Shown here: positions 1 through 8,347 of the stretch, piece by piece
Numbering within the stretch: the stretch's first letter is position 1
Layout: each line of letters starts with the position of its first letter
The notes under the pieces: model-generated
Database searches by the model: none
What the model was told of the DNA's origin: nothing
Seen by the model: the letters and a program-made list of their open reading frames with translations, nothing else
NCBI RefSeq assembly: GCF_900105535.1
Contig: NZ_LT629779.1
Location: 2,790,001 to 2,854,000 of the forward strand
Source of the DNA: Pseudarthrobacter equi
GTDB taxonomy: Bacteria > Actinomycetota > Actinomycetes > Actinomycetales > Micrococcaceae
Reading direction: 5' to 3'
Length of the DNA stretch: 64,000 nucleotides
Translations under genes and position numbers: made by a program

Positions 1-860
1 TCCTGGACCCGGACCGCAAGAAGATGTCCAAGTCCAAGGGCAACGTGGTGGTACCCACGGATGTCCTCAACGAGTACGGCTCGGACGCCGTCCGCTACTG
101 GGCGGCCTCGGCCCGCCTGGGCGCCGACACCGCCTACGAGATCGCCCAGATGAAGATCGGCCGCCGCCTGGCCATCAAGCTCCTGAACGCCTCAAAGTTC
201 GTGCTGAACCTTGGTGCCACGGAGAACTCTGTGGTGTCCGGCGATCTTTCGGTGCTGACCAACAAGCTGGACCGCGCCCTGCTGGCCCAACTGTCCGACG
301 TCGTTGCCCAGGCCACGAAGGCGTTCGATAACTACGACTACGCCCGGGCCCTGCAGCTGACCGAAACGTTCTTCTGGCAGTTCACGGACGACTACGTGGA
401 ACTCATCAAGGACCGTGCCTACGGCGCGGCCGGCGAAGCGGAGCAGGCATCGGTGCTGGCGGCCCTGGCCACCACGCTGGATACGCTGCTGCGCCTGTTC
501 GCGCCGTTCCTGCCGTTTGCCACCGAGGAAGTCTGGGGCTGGTGGCGCACGGGCTCGGTTCACCGCGCCGCCTGGCCGGCCGGCGTCGAGGTGGATGGCG
601 ACACCACCATGCTCGCCACCGTCGGTAACGCCCTGAGTGGTGTCCGCAAGGCAAAGTCCGAGGCAAAGGTGAAGCAGCGGACCGAGGTCCTCTCTGCCAC
701 CATCAGCGCCTCGGAGGCTCTGACCACCCAGCTGAAGGCCGGCCTGTCCGACCTCAAGGCGGCGTCCAACGCCCGGGAGATCACCCTGGTGGTGGGCGAA
801 GGGGAACTGACCGTGAGCGACGTGACCCTGGCTGCCCCTGAGGAGACAGCGGCCGTCTAG
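1..860 (+). CDS. valS: Valine--tRNA ligase, C-terminal part (5' end outside window)
   Basis: This is the last 285 codons of a class I valyl-tRNA synthetase, which charges tRNA-Val in the cytoplasm. The reading frame is open from base 3, so the gene begins upstream of the window. The class I signature KMSKSKGN lies at the very start of the fragment. It is followed by the helical anticodon-binding domain (WQFTDDYVELIKDRAYG, and APFLPFATEEVW, typical of ValS/IleS/LeuS) and a short C-terminal arm rich in Lys, Ala and Glu that fits the tRNA-binding coiled coil. A strong hairpin terminator follows the stop. The gene runs convergently toward the DsbA-like gene. Confidence 0.95.
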   Translation, partial: LDPDRKKMSKSKGNVVVPTDVLNEYGSDAVRYWAASARLGADTAYEIAQMKIGRRLAIKLLNASKFVLNLGATENSVVSGDLSVLTNKLDRALLAQLSDVVAQATKAFDNYDYARALQLTETFFWQFTDDYVELIKDRAYGAAGEAEQASVLAALATTLDTLLRLFAPFLPFATEEVWGWWRTGSVHRAAWPAGVEVDGDTTMLATVGNALSGVRKAKSEAKVKQRTEVLSATISASEALTTQLKAGLSDLKAASNAREITLVVGEGELTVSDVTLAAPEETAAV

Positions 861-891
861 TCCGGTGCACGCCCTGTTTCAGGGCAAAGGG

Positions 892-935
892 GAAGCCCCA
901 TCAGCGTTTTGCCGTTGGTGGGGCTTCGACTTTTT
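892..935 (+). terminator. Rho-independent terminator of valS
   Basis: Perfect 9-bp arms GAAGCCCCA (892-900) and TGGGGCTTC (919-927) are followed by GAC and TTTTT. It lies 32 nt after the valS stop. Confidence 0.8.
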
Positions 936-1127
936 CGGCCATCTCGTGACGAACTTGATGGTCTGGCAGAATCCGGGGATTTCCAGGTCTTCCTACCTCG
1001 TCACTGGTAGCTCGTATCCGGCTTCGCCAAAGGCTGCGTCGAATACATTTCACTGGATCTTTGGTTCCTGCGTCCCCCTTCTTTCGAAGTTGGTAAGAAC
1101 TATTTTGATCCTGTGCGCAGGCATGCA
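936..1127. other. Gene-free spacer of low GC content
   Basis: This stretch lies between two terminators of convergent genes. By eye it is clearly less GC-rich than its surroundings. I see no ORF with a ribosome-binding site, no RNA gene and no repeat in it. Short open frames crossing it also cross the terminators and look like chance. Confidence 0.5.
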
Positions 1128-1175
1128 CAAGGGCCCCGGAAGAACTACATGGGAGTAGTTCTTCCGGGGCCCTTG
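1128..1175 (-). terminator. Long perfect hairpin, terminator of the DsbA-like gene
   Basis: Two perfectly complementary 21-nt arms (1128-1148 and 1155-1175) flank a 6-nt loop. The hairpin is 31 nt downstream of the minus-strand stop at 1207. There is no strong T-run, which is common for actinobacterial terminators. Confidence 0.75.
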
Positions 1176-1206
1176 AAGTCTTCAGCGGCGGCAGCCGCGC
1201 GCCGGC

Positions 1207-1821
1207 TCAGCCGAATTCGGGGCGTTCGGTGCGGCTGCGCTTCAGCTCGAAGAAGTGCGGGTAGGAGGCCATGGCAGTGGTGGCATCCCACAGCTTGCCG
1301 GCCACCTCACCGCGCGGGATGCGCGTGAGGACCGGTCCGAAGAATGCCGTTCCGTTGAAGGCGACCACGGGGGTGCCGACGTCCTGGCCCACGAGGGAGA
1401 TGCCTTCTTGATGGCTGGCCCGGAGCTTGGCATCGTAGGCGTCAGACTCAGCAGCCTCTGCCAGGGAGGCGGGAAGCCCGCACTCGGCCAGGGCCTTGGT
1501 GATCACGACGGTACGGTCCTTCTCGCCGCCCTCGTGGATCAGGGTGCCCATGGCGTCGTAGAGAGCCTTGACGGTGGCGTCGCCGTGTTCCTGCTGGGCC
1601 GCGATAATCACGCGGACCATGCCCCACGCGCTGTCCATGGACTTGCGGTACTCGGGGTCGAGGTCGCGTCCTTCGTTGAGGACTGCCAGGCTCATGACGT
1701 GCCAGACGGTTTCGATGTCGCGGACGGCTTCCACCTCGCCGATCCAGCGCGAAGTGATCCAGGCGAACGGGCACAGCGGATCAAACCAGAAGTCGGCGCG
1801 GTTCTTGGCGGTTTCAGTCAT
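1207..1821 (-). CDS. DsbA-family protein, homologue of mycothiol-dependent nitroreductase Rv2466c
   Basis: The 204-residue thioredoxin-fold protein matches the M. tuberculosis Rv2466c family closely from memory: an early DFWFDPLCP segment, ITSRWI, a helical insert, DVGTP (the cis-Pro loop) and a C-terminal [10 protein letters not shown] block. Rv2466c uses a CPWC active site with mycothiol to reduce nitro compounds. Here the corresponding motif is CPFA (Cys22 in DPLCPFAW), so the resolving cysteine is missing and a two-cysteine mechanism is impossible; a monothiol reaction with mycothiol is possible. Rv2466c sits next to rpiB and nei in M. tuberculosis, and homologues of those lie a few kb away here. 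Function as a nitroreductase is inference. Confidence 0.85.
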   Translation of the reverse strand: MTETAKNRADFWFDPLCPFAWITSRWIGEVEAVRDIETVWHVMSLAVLNEGRDLDPEYRKSMDSAWGMVRVIIAAQQEHGDATVKALYDAMGTLIHEGGEKDRTVVITKALAECGLPASLAEAAESDAYDAKLRASHQEGISLVGQDVGTPVVAFNGTAFFGPVLTRIPRGEVAGKLWDATTAMASYPHFFELKRSRTERPEFG

Positions 1822-1894
1822 GGCTAATCCTTCAGGTAGGGGTGGCGGCGCAGGAGGCAGCCACCGCTGACGGGGGTGTTGCGGGCAACGCGGC

Positions 1895-3175
1895 TCAGGC
1901 GGACTTCCGCCGCTTGGTCACGTGCGGGATCATGGTGGGCTCGGCGCCGCGGAGGACGACATCCTCGGTGATGACCACGCTGGCCACGTCTTCCCGGCTG
2001 GGAAGATCGAACATCACCGGAAGCAGGACTTCCTCGAGGATGGCACGCAGGCCGCGGGCGCCGGTGCCGCGTTCCAGGGCTTGGTCGGCGATCGCATCCA
2101 GGGCGCCGTCGTCGAAGACCAGCTCCACGCCGTCAATCTGGAACATCTTCTGGTACTGCTTCACCAGTGCGTTCTTGGGCGTGGACAGGATCTGGATCAG
2201 GGCGTCCCGGTCCAGGTTGGAAACCGTGGTGATGACCGGGAGGCGGCCAATGAACTCGGGGATCAGGCCGAATTTGAGCAGGTCCTCCGGCATCACTTCG
2301 CCGTAGGAGTCCACCTTCTTGCTCGCGTCGTTCAGGGGTGCGCCGAAGCCGATACCCTTGCGGCCGGACCGGGACCCGATGATCTCTTCGAGTCCGGCGA
2401 AGGCACCTGCCACGATGAACAGGACGTTGGTGGTGTCAATCTGGATGAATTCCTGGTGCGGGTGCTTGCGTCCGCCCTGCGGCGGTACCGAGGCAACAGT
2501 GCCTTCGAGGATCTTCAGGAGCGCCTGCTGAACGCCTTCACCGGAAACATCCCGGGTGATCGAAGGGTTTTCGCTCTTCCGCGAGATCTTGTCGATCTCG
2601 TCGATGTAGATGATGCCCTGCTCTGCCTTCTTGACGTCGTAGTCCGCGGCCTGGATGAGCTTCAGGAGGATGTTTTCGACGTCTTCGCCCACATACCCGG
2701 CCTCGGTCAGTGCTGTGGCGTCGGCGACGGCGAACGGCACGTTGAGGCGGCGGGCGAGGGTCTGGGCGAGGTACGTTTTTCCGCAGCCCGTGGGGCCGAT
2801 CAGCAGGATGTTCGATTTGGCGATCTCGACGTCGTCGTGGTGGCCGCCGTCGCCGAGGTTCCCGGACTTCGGCGCGTGGCCGGCCTGGATGCGCTTGTAG
2901 TGGTTGTAGACCGCCACGGCGAGGGACCGTTTGGCCGGTTCCTGGCCAATGACGTATTCCTGCAGGAAGTCGAAGATCTCGCGCGGCTTGGGCAGTTCAA
3001 AGCTGCCAAGGTCGGCGACCTCGGCGAGTTCCTCTTCGATGATTTCGTTGCACAGTTCGATGCACTCATCGCAGATGTAGACACCGGGCCCGGCAATGAG
3101 CTTCCGCACCTGCTTCTGGCTCTTTCCGCAGAAAGAGCACTTCAGCAGATCCGTGCTCTCGCCAATCCGAGCCAT
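1895..3175 (-). CDS. clpX: ATP-dependent Clp protease ATP-binding subunit ClpX
   Basis: ClpX is the AAA+ unfoldase that recognises substrates and feeds them to the ClpP chamber. The 426-residue length is normal. The N-terminal zinc domain has Cys13, Cys16, Cys35 and Cys38. Walker A is GPTGCGKT (residues 127-134), Walker B is IIYIDEID, and the pore-loop and sensor regions ([11 protein letters not shown], then [10 protein letters not shown]) are intact. The ATG start follows a rather weak ribosome-binding site. It lies 176 nt downstream of clpP2 with a strong terminator between them, so clpX probably has its own promoter in 3176-3299. Confidence 0.98.
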   Translation of the reverse strand: MARIGESTDLLKCSFCGKSQKQVRKLIAGPGVYICDECIELCNEIIEEELAEVADLGSFELPKPREIFDFLQEYVIGQEPAKRSLAVAVYNHYKRIQAGHAPKSGNLGDGGHHDDVEIAKSNILLIGPTGCGKTYLAQTLARRLNVPFAVADATALTEAGYVGEDVENILLKLIQAADYDVKKAEQGIIYIDEIDKISRKSENPSITRDVSGEGVQQALLKILEGTVASVPPQGGRKHPHQEFIQIDTTNVLFIVAGAFAGLEEIIGSRSGRKGIGFGAPLNDASKKVDSYGEVMPEDLLKFGLIPEFIGRLPVITTVSNLDRDALIQILSTPKNALVKQYQKMFQIDGVELVFDDGALDAIADQALERGTGARGLRAILEEVLLPVMFDLPSREDVASVVITEDVVLRGAEPTMIPHVTKRRKSA

Positions 3176-3252
3176 ATGTGAACCCCTTAGTATCCTGCTG
3201 CCGCGCAGCTTGCACCGTTGCTGGAATCTTCCCCGGACCGTGCGGGCCGGTT

Positions 3253-3278
3253 TGTGACAACTTCCACTCTAGGTCACA
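3253..3278. promoter_or_regulatory. Inverted repeat TGTGAC-N14-GTCACA upstream of clpX
   Basis: Two perfect 6-bp arms 14 bp apart lie 78-103 nt upstream of the clpX ATG, between the clpP2 terminator and clpX. The arms resemble CRP half-sites but the spacing is wrong for CRP (which uses 6 bp). It may be an operator for clpX or chance. Confidence 0.3.
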
Positions 3279-3299
3279 TTGGCTCCCAAGGGTGGAAGG

Positions 3300-3343
3300 A
3301 AAAGGCCGGCGGGGCCAAAATGAACTGGCCCCGCCGGCCTTTT
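3300..3343 (-). terminator. Terminator of the clpP1-clpP2 operon
   Basis: Perfect 18-bp arms (3300-3317 and 3326-3343) with an 8-nt loop, ending in four A/T pairs, start 9 nt after the clpP2 stop. Confidence 0.85.
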
Positions 3344-3351
3344 GGGTACTG

Positions 3352-4011
3352 CTACCTCGTAATTGCCTGAGGTTTGATCTTGCGTGAATCCAGGACCTGG
3401 TCGATCAGGCCGTAGGACTGTGCCTCTGCCGCGGTCAGGATCTTGTCGCGCTCGATGTCGTTGTTGACCTGCTCGGACGTCCGGCCGGAGTGGTGGGCGA
3501 GGGTGTCCTCGAGCCAGGACCGCATGCGCATCACTTCGGCCGCCTGGATCTCGAGGTCCGATGCCTGTCCGCCCTGGCCGCCGGACAGGGCGGGCTGGTG
3601 GATCAGGACGCGGGCGTTGGGCAGTGCCAGGCGCTTGCCCGGGGTACCTGCAGCGAGCAGGACGGCTGCGGCACTGGCGGCCTGGCCCAGGCACACCGTC
3701 TGGATCTCCGGGCGGATGTACTGCATGGTGTCGTAGATGGCAGTCATTGCCGTGAACGAGCCGCCGGGAGAGTTGATGTACAGGGTGATGTCGCGGTCCG
3801 GGTCAGTGGACTCGAGCACCAGCAGCTGGGCCATGATGTCATCGGCCGAGGCGTCGTCCACCTGTACGCCGAGGAAGATGATGCGGTCCTCGAAGAGCTT
3901 GGTGTACGGGTCCTGGCGCTTGAAGCCGTAAGGTGTGCGCTCCTCGAACTGCGGCAGGACGTAGCGGCTGGACGGAAGATTACCGGCAGACCACCCGAAG
4001 TTGTAGTTCAT
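3352..4011 (-). CDS. clpP: ATP-dependent Clp protease proteolytic subunit ClpP2
   Basis: This is the second of two ClpP paralogues, which in actinobacteria form a mixed ClpP1P2 tetradecamer working with ClpX or ClpC. The protein is 219 residues from the ATG at 4011 (MNYNFGW); the frame stays open further upstream but that part overlaps clpP1 and is not ClpP-like. The catalytic triad is Ser113 (GQAASAAA), His138 (LIHQP) and Asp189 (ERDKILTA). The INSPGGS substrate strip is present. It starts 40 nt after clpP1 and is presumably co-transcribed with it. Confidence 0.96.
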   Translation of the reverse strand: MNYNFGWSAGNLPSSRYVLPQFEERTPYGFKRQDPYTKLFEDRIIFLGVQVDDASADDIMAQLLVLESTDPDRDITLYINSPGGSFTAMTAIYDTMQYIRPEIQTVCLGQAASAAAVLLAAGTPGKRLALPNARVLIHQPALSGGQGGQASDLEIQAAEVMRMRSWLEDTLAHHSGRTSEQVNNDIERDKILTAAEAQSYGLIDQVLDSRKIKPQAITR

Positions 4012-4051
4012 AATTATTGCTCCTGATCGAAAGGGTTCTGGTAGCCGGGAA

Positions 4052-4699
4052 TTAGTTCTCGGAGGACGACTGGCCGGAGCCGTTGGAGGTTCCGCCGCCG
4101 CCGGAGACGGAGCCCGCGTGCGCGGCGATCTTGTCGAAGAAGCCGTACTCGAGCGCTTCGGCGGCCGTGAACCACTTGTCGCGGTCGTTGTCCTTGAGGA
4201 TGGTCTCAACGGTCTGGCCGGTCTGGTCGGCGGTCAGCTCTGCCATGACCTTCTTCATGTGCAGGATGAGCTCAGCCTGGATCTTGATGTCCGAGGCCGT
4301 GCCGCCGATGCCGCCCGAGGGCTGGTGCATCAGGACGCGGGCGTTGGGGGTCGCGTAGCGCTTGCCCTTGGTGCCGGAGGACAGCAGGAACTGCCCCATG
4401 GAAGCGGCAAGGCCGGTAGCCACGGTGACGACGTCGTTGGGGATGAACTGCATGGTGTCGTAGATGGCCATGCCGGCCGTCACGGATCCGCCGGGAGAGT
4501 TGATGTACAGGTAGATGTCCTTCTCAGGGTTCTCGGCGGAGAGGAGCAGCAGCTGCGAGCAGATGGCGTTGGCGTTGTCGTCACGCACCTCCGACCCGAG
4601 CCAGATGATGCGCTCCTTCAGGAGTCGGTTGTAAATGTAGTTGTCCTGGGCTGCGGGATCGACGGTCGCCATCCGGGGGGCCTCTTGGTGCTGTGACAT
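4052..4699 (-). CDS. clpP: ATP-dependent Clp protease proteolytic subunit ClpP1
   Basis: First gene of the clpP1-clpP2 operon. The 215-residue protein has the catalytic Ser100 (GLAASMGQ), His125 (LMHQP) and Asp174 (NDRDKWFTA), and the [11 protein letters not shown] strip. The C-terminus carries a Gly/Ser-rich low-complexity tail of about 18 residues. The ATG at 4699 follows a good AGAGGT site; a second in-frame ATG nine codons later is also possible, and actinobacterial ClpP1 is known to be processed N-terminally. A ClgR-like box lies about 95 nt upstream. Confidence 0.97.
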   Translation of the reverse strand: MSQHQEAPRMATVDPAAQDNYIYNRLLKERIIWLGSEVRDDNANAICSQLLLLSAENPEKDIYLYINSPGGSVTAGMAIYDTMQFIPNDVVTVATGLAASMGQFLLSSGTKGKRYATPNARVLMHQPSGGIGGTASDIKIQAELILHMKKVMAELTADQTGQTVETILKDNDRDKWFTAAEALEYGFFDKIAAHAGSVSGGGGTSNGSGQSSSEN

Positions 4700-4794
4700 G
4701 TTTACTTACCTCTCGCTGGTGACGGTGACATCACTGAAAATCACTACTTGGACACTAACCGGTTTCACCGACATTTTGTTCGCGCCCCTGCGGC

Positions 4795-4812
4795 TGTTCG
4801 CTGACGGCGCAC
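4795..4812. promoter_or_regulatory. Candidate ClgR operator upstream of clpP1
   Basis: The core CGC-TGACG-GCG at 4799-4809 matches the ClgR pattern CGC-YNANR-GCG that I recall from Corynebacterium, and the flanking TGTT also fits; one of the three downstream flank positions does not. ClgR activates clpP1P2 in several actinobacteria, and the position (about 95 nt before the ATG) suits an activator. Confidence 0.55.
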
Positions 4813-4850
4813 GATGCCGGCACCCGGCGCCCCGGCGCGGGGTTTCAACG

Positions 4851-4888
4851 CGAACGGCCCCCGGATCAGATGATCCGGGGGCCGTTCG
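4851..4888 (-). terminator. Terminator of tig
   Basis: Perfect 18-bp arms (4851-4868 and 4871-4888) with a 2-nt loop start 18 nt... or so downstream of the trigger-factor stop. No T-run follows. Confidence 0.8.
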
Positions 4889-4906
4889 TCCATGCCTGTG
4901 TGGAGG

Positions 4907-6307
4907 CTATGCCTTGGCGTCAGCCTTCTCGTCCTCGGCAGGAGCCTCGGTGGCCTCGCCCTCTGCGGCGTCAGCCTCGGTGACCTCGGCGTCGGCGGCC
5001 GGAGCTTCCTCTTCGCCGCCGGGGCGGACGAAGTCGCTCAGGTCAACGGTGTTGCCTTCGGAGTCGGTGACCGTGGCCTGGCCCAGCACAACTGCCAGTG
5101 CCTTGCGGCGGCGGACCTCGGAAACCATCATGGGGACCTGGCCGCTCTGATCGATGATCTGGGCGAACTGGTTGGGGTCCATGCCGTACTGGCTGGCCGT
5201 GGTGACGATGTAGTCGATCAGCTCGTTCTGGCTGACGTCGACTTCTTCCTTCTCGGCAATGGCGTCGAGGATGATCTCGTTCTGGAAAGCGCGGGCGGTG
5301 TTCGCGCGCACTTCCTCGCGGTGCTCCTCGGTGTCGTGCTCGCCTTCGCCGTGGCCGTTGCCTTCCTTGAAGTGGGCCTCGAGCTGCTCTTCGACAACGC
5401 TGTCCGGCACGGGAACCTCAACCAGCTCAACGAGCTTGTCCAGGACCTTGTCGCGGGCCTCGACGCCCTGCTCCACAACCTTGGACTCAGCTGCCTGCTT
5501 GGCCAGGTCTTCGCGCAGTTCGGCGAGGGTGTCGAACTCGGAAGCCAGCTGGGCGAAGTCGTCGTTGGCCTCAGGCAGCTCGCGCTCCTTGACGGCCTTG
5601 ACTGCAACCTTTACCTGTGCGGCTTCGCCGGCGTGGTCACCGCCCACCAGGGTGGTGTCGAAGATTGCGTCTTCGTCCACGCTGAGGCCGGTAACGGCCT
5701 CGTCCATGCCCTCAAGCATGGTGCCGGCGCCTACCTGGTAGGACAGGCCTGCAGCGGAGTCAACCTCTTCGCCGTCGATCGTGGCGGTGATGTCGATGGT
5801 GAGGAAGTCGCCGTCGGCGGCCGGGCGGTCAACTGACTTCAGCGTGCCGAAGCGCCCGCGGAGTTCGTCCAGGGCCTTGTCAACGTCTTCGTCAGAGGAC
5901 TCAGCGGCGGCAACCTCAACCTTGATGCCGGCGTAGTCGGGCAGCTCGATCTCGGGACGGACGTCAACCTCGGCAGCGAACTTCAGGCCGCCGTCGGTGG
6001 CGGACGGGTCCGGAACCTCGGTGATCTCAACCTCGGGACGGCTCAGGGGGCGGATGCCTGATTCCTGCACGGCAGCCTGGTACCAGCCGTTGAGGCCATC
6101 GTTGATGGCGGTTTCGAGGACATAGCCGCGGCCGACGCGCTGGTCGATGAGCTTTGCGGGGACCTTGCCCTTACGGAACCCAGGGACCTGGATCTGCGAA
6201 GCTACGGTCTTGTAAGCCGAGTCGATGCTGGGCTTCAGTTCCTCAAAGGGAACCTCAACGTTGAGCTTGACCCGCGTGGGGGTGAGGTTCTCGACAGCGC
6301 TCTTCAC
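4907..6307 (-). CDS. tig: Trigger factor, ribosome-associated chaperone and prolyl isomerase
   Basis: Trigger factor docks at the ribosome exit tunnel and helps nascent chains fold. The 466-residue protein begins at GTG ([15 protein letters not shown]). The N-terminal ribosome-binding domain contains the signature [10 protein letters not shown] (about residues 43-52). A central FKBP-like isomerase domain covers roughly residues 160-245 ([25 protein letters not shown]). The helical C-terminal domain follows, and the last 35 residues are an acidic Ala/Glu-rich tail common in actinobacterial Tig. It is next to the clp genes, as in M. tuberculosis. tRNA-Pro lies upstream on the same strand. Confidence 0.97.
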   Translation of the reverse strand: MKSAVENLTPTRVKLNVEVPFEELKPSIDSAYKTVASQIQVPGFRKGKVPAKLIDQRVGRGYVLETAINDGLNGWYQAAVQESGIRPLSRPEVEITEVPDPSATDGGLKFAAEVDVRPEIELPDYAGIKVEVAAAESSDEDVDKALDELRGRFGTLKSVDRPAADGDFLTIDITATIDGEEVDSAAGLSYQVGAGTMLEGMDEAVTGLSVDEDAIFDTTLVGGDHAGEAAQVKVAVKAVKERELPEANDDFAQLASEFDTLAELREDLAKQAAESKVVEQGVEARDKVLDKLVELVEVPVPDSVVEEQLEAHFKEGNGHGEGEHDTEEHREEVRANTARAFQNEIILDAIAEKEEVDVSQNELIDYIVTTASQYGMDPNQFAQIIDQSGQVPMMVSEVRRRKALAVVLGQATVTDSEGNTVDLSDFVRPGGEEEAPAADAEVTEADAAEGEATEAPAEDEKADAKA

Positions 6308-6389
6308 GGTCTAAGTACTCCTGGGATTGTGGGATGGGTCTCTGCGGAACGCAATGTTCCTGCCCGATCCGAGTGGCCGGGCCGCAGAG

Positions 6390-6464
6390 TCGGGGTGACA
6401 GGATTTGAACCTGCGACTTCCTGCTCCCAAAGCAGGCGCTCTAGCCAAGCTGAGCTACACCCCG
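6390..6464 (-). tRNA. tRNA-Pro (anticodon TGG)
   Basis: The 75-nt cloverleaf has acceptor arms CGGGGTG/CACCCCG with discriminator A, D-stem GCTC/GAGC, anticodon stem CCTGC/GCAGG around TTTGGGA, and a T-arm with TTCAAAT. The 3' CCA is not encoded. Confidence 0.95.
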
Positions 6465-6510
6465 TAAGTGCACAGGCAAGTCTACGGTGATACGCGTCGC
6501 GAATGCACAT

Positions 6511-6540
6511 TTGACACGTGGGCCATGGATTAGGTTTAGT
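6511..6540 (+). promoter_or_regulatory. Probable promoter of tRNA-Gly
   Basis: A consensus -35 TTGACA (6511-6516) is followed after 18 bp by TTTAGT (6535-6540) as -10. The start would fall about 50 nt before the mature tRNA. Confidence 0.6.
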
Positions 6541-6594
6541 TGTATCCGGCTTGAACAGCCAGCCCGAAGATTCCGCGAATACGGAGCTTCCTTC

Positions 6595-6665
6595 GGGGAC
6601 GTAGCTTAATGGTAAAGCCTCAGTCTTCCAAACTGATTACGCGGGTTCGATTCCCGTCGTCCCCT
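6595..6665 (+). tRNA. tRNA-Gly (anticodon TCC)
   Basis: The 71-nt cloverleaf has acceptor arms GGGGACG/CGTCCCC, discriminator T, anticodon loop CTTCCAA and a T-arm with TTCGATT. CCA is encoded at 6666-6668. A terminator follows directly. Confidence 0.95.
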
Positions 6666-6674
6666 CCAAACAGC

Positions 6675-6700
6675 AAGGCCCCTCCTCGGAGGGGCCTTTC
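6675..6700 (+). terminator. Terminator of tRNA-Gly
   Basis: Arms AAGGCCCCTCC (6675-6685) and GGAGGGGCCTT (6688-6698) with a 2-nt loop are followed by TTCCTGTTT. Confidence 0.85.
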
Positions 6701-6820
6701 CTGTTTAAGGCTGCCTCCGTGCGCTCGTGGGGCGCTTTGCCGGCCCGGACGGGCCAAAAGCACAGTGCTGCCCGGCGAGTCCGCGCCAAAGTGCCCTGTT
6801 TCGGCCCGGGCGGGCAGCTG

Positions 6821-7774
6821 TTATTCCTGCGGCTGCTGGCAGAACGGGCACCAGTACAGGTTGCGGCCCGCGAGTTCGGCGATCAGCACCAGGGTGCGGC
6901 AGACCCGGCATGGCAGCCCCTGCCGCTTATAGACATAATGGGCGTCCTCGCCGCGCGGAAAGCTGCCGCTCTTGGCCGGAACGTCCCGCCCGGCACGCGC
7001 AGCTTTGGCCGCCGTGGTGCCGTTGACTGCCCAGTACCGCGGCGGCGTGGTGATGATCCTGCCGTCCGCCACGCCATCGGTCATGACGCTGACGACGTCG
7101 CGCCACAGGTTGCGGGCGTCCGGTTCCGTCACATCCGTTCCCGGCATCCAGGGGTCCAGCCGGCGGCGGAACAGGACCTCGGCACGGTAGACGTTGCCCA
7201 CGCCGGCGACGATCTTCTGGTCCATGAGCAGCGCCGCGACGGGAGTCTTGCGGGTGCGGAGGTTCCTGGCGAAGCGGCCCGCGTCACCGCGCAAGTTCCG
7301 GAGCGGATCCGGCCCCAGGCGCGCCAGCACGGCATCGGCTTCGGCGGCAGTGATGGTTTCGCACGTCGTGGCACCCCGCAGGTCGGCCCAGCCATGGCCG
7401 CTGGCCAGCCGGACCCGGACGGCACCAACGGGGGCGGGCGGCCCCGCGTAGGAGGCCCCGGCGTCGCTGCCTGCAGGGGACTCCTTCTCCCCTACCCGGC
7501 GGGGCGCTCCGATGCTGGAAGACCCGGTAAACGTCCGGTCACCGCCAAAGCTCCACGCGCCGTACAGGCCAAGGTGCACGTGCAGCACCAGGGCGTTGTC
7601 GAAATGCAGGAACAGGTGCTTGCCGTGTGCTTCGGCGGCCACCAGGGCGTGGCCGTCCAGCAGGGCCGCTCCCCCGCTGAACCTGCCCTGCGGGCTGGAG
7701 ACAGCGAGGCGCTCTCCCGTGAAAACGTCCCCGAACTGGCGGGCCAGCCGGCGGACGGAGTGGCCTTCCGGCAC
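6821..7774 (-). CDS. nei: Endonuclease VIII-like DNA glycosylase (Fpg/Nei family, Nei2 type)
   Basis: The enzyme excises oxidised bases and nicks the abasic site. The 317-residue protein begins MPEGH at a GTG codon; after Met removal Pro2 would be the Schiff-base nucleophile and Glu3 the acid, as in the Nei branch. The helix-two-turn-helix region contains QKIVAGVGNVYRAE. A C-terminal zinc finger has Cys289, Cys292, Cys309 and Cys312. The GTG overlaps the rpiB stop by one base (TAGTG), so the two are translationally coupled. M. tuberculosis has the same nei-rpiB pair. It could equally be named nei2. Confidence 0.93.
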   Translation of the reverse strand: MPEGHSVRRLARQFGDVFTGERLAVSSPQGRFSGGAALLDGHALVAAEAHGKHLFLHFDNALVLHVHLGLYGAWSFGGDRTFTGSSSIGAPRRVGEKESPAGSDAGASYAGPPAPVGAVRVRLASGHGWADLRGATTCETITAAEADAVLARLGPDPLRNLRGDAGRFARNLRTRKTPVAALLMDQKIVAGVGNVYRAEVLFRRRLDPWMPGTDVTEPDARNLWRDVVSVMTDGVADGRIITTPPRYWAVNGTTAAKAARAGRDVPAKSGSFPRGEDAHYVYKRQGLPCRVCRTLVLIAELAGRNLYWCPFCQQPQE

Positions 7775-8268
7775 TACTCGATGACCTCGCCGGTGGTTTC
7801 GTAAGCCGCGATTTTGCCGATCCGGCGGACGTGGCGTTCGTCGTTGCTGAACGGCTCTGCCAGGAACGCCTCGATCAGCCCGGTGGCTTCCTCCACGGAG
7901 TGCTGGCGGCCGCCGACGGCCACCACGTTGGCGTCGTTGTGTTCACGGGCCAGGGTGGCGGTGGAGAGGTTCCACGCCAGTGCTGCCCGGACGCCTTTGA
8001 CCTTGTTGGCCGCGATTTGCTCGCCATTGCCCGAGCCGCCCAGCACGATGCCCAGGGCGTGGACGCCTGCCTGCTGGTCGGCCACGACGGCGAGGGCTGC
8101 GTTGATGCAGAAGGACGGGTAGTCGTCCTGGGCGTCGTAGGCCTTGGGTCCGTGGTCCACCACGTCGTAGCCCTTGGCAGTGAGGTGGGAGACCAGGTGG
8201 GCGCTGAGCTCCATTCCTGCATGGTCGGTGGCGATGTGGACCCGCGGGAAGGAAGGGGATGAGGTCAC
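7774..8268 (-). CDS. rpiB: Ribose-5-phosphate isomerase B
   Basis: The protein interconverts ribose 5-phosphate and ribulose 5-phosphate in the non-oxidative pentose phosphate pathway. The 164 residues contain the N-terminal ATDHAG phosphate-binding segment and GGSGNGEQIAANK. The Glu in that motif replaces the Cys base of the E. coli type, which is the known actinobacterial variant. It starts at GTG and is followed without a gap by nei. The 8269-8347 interval to the upstream gene shows no clear promoter. Confidence 0.93.
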   Translation of the reverse strand: MTSSPSFPRVHIATDHAGMELSAHLVSHLTAKGYDVVDHGPKAYDAQDDYPSFCINAALAVVADQQAGVHALGIVLGGSGNGEQIAANKVKGVRAALAWNLSTATLAREHNDANVVAVGGRQHSVEEATGLIEAFLAEPFSNDERHVRRIGKIAAYETTGEVIE

Positions 8269-8347
8269 GTTCAGGTTCCGTTCGGTTTGGCGGCACTGGC
8301 GGCCGGCGGGGTGGGCGCCGGCCCGGGAAACAACACGGACAAGAATA

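Noticed and set aside
865..1158. Open frame of 97 codons after valS
   Set aside because: It runs through the valS terminator and into the next hairpin, with no ribosome-binding site.
1922..3181. Plus-strand open frame of 419 codons opposite clpX
   Set aside because: Antisense shadow of a fully conserved gene.
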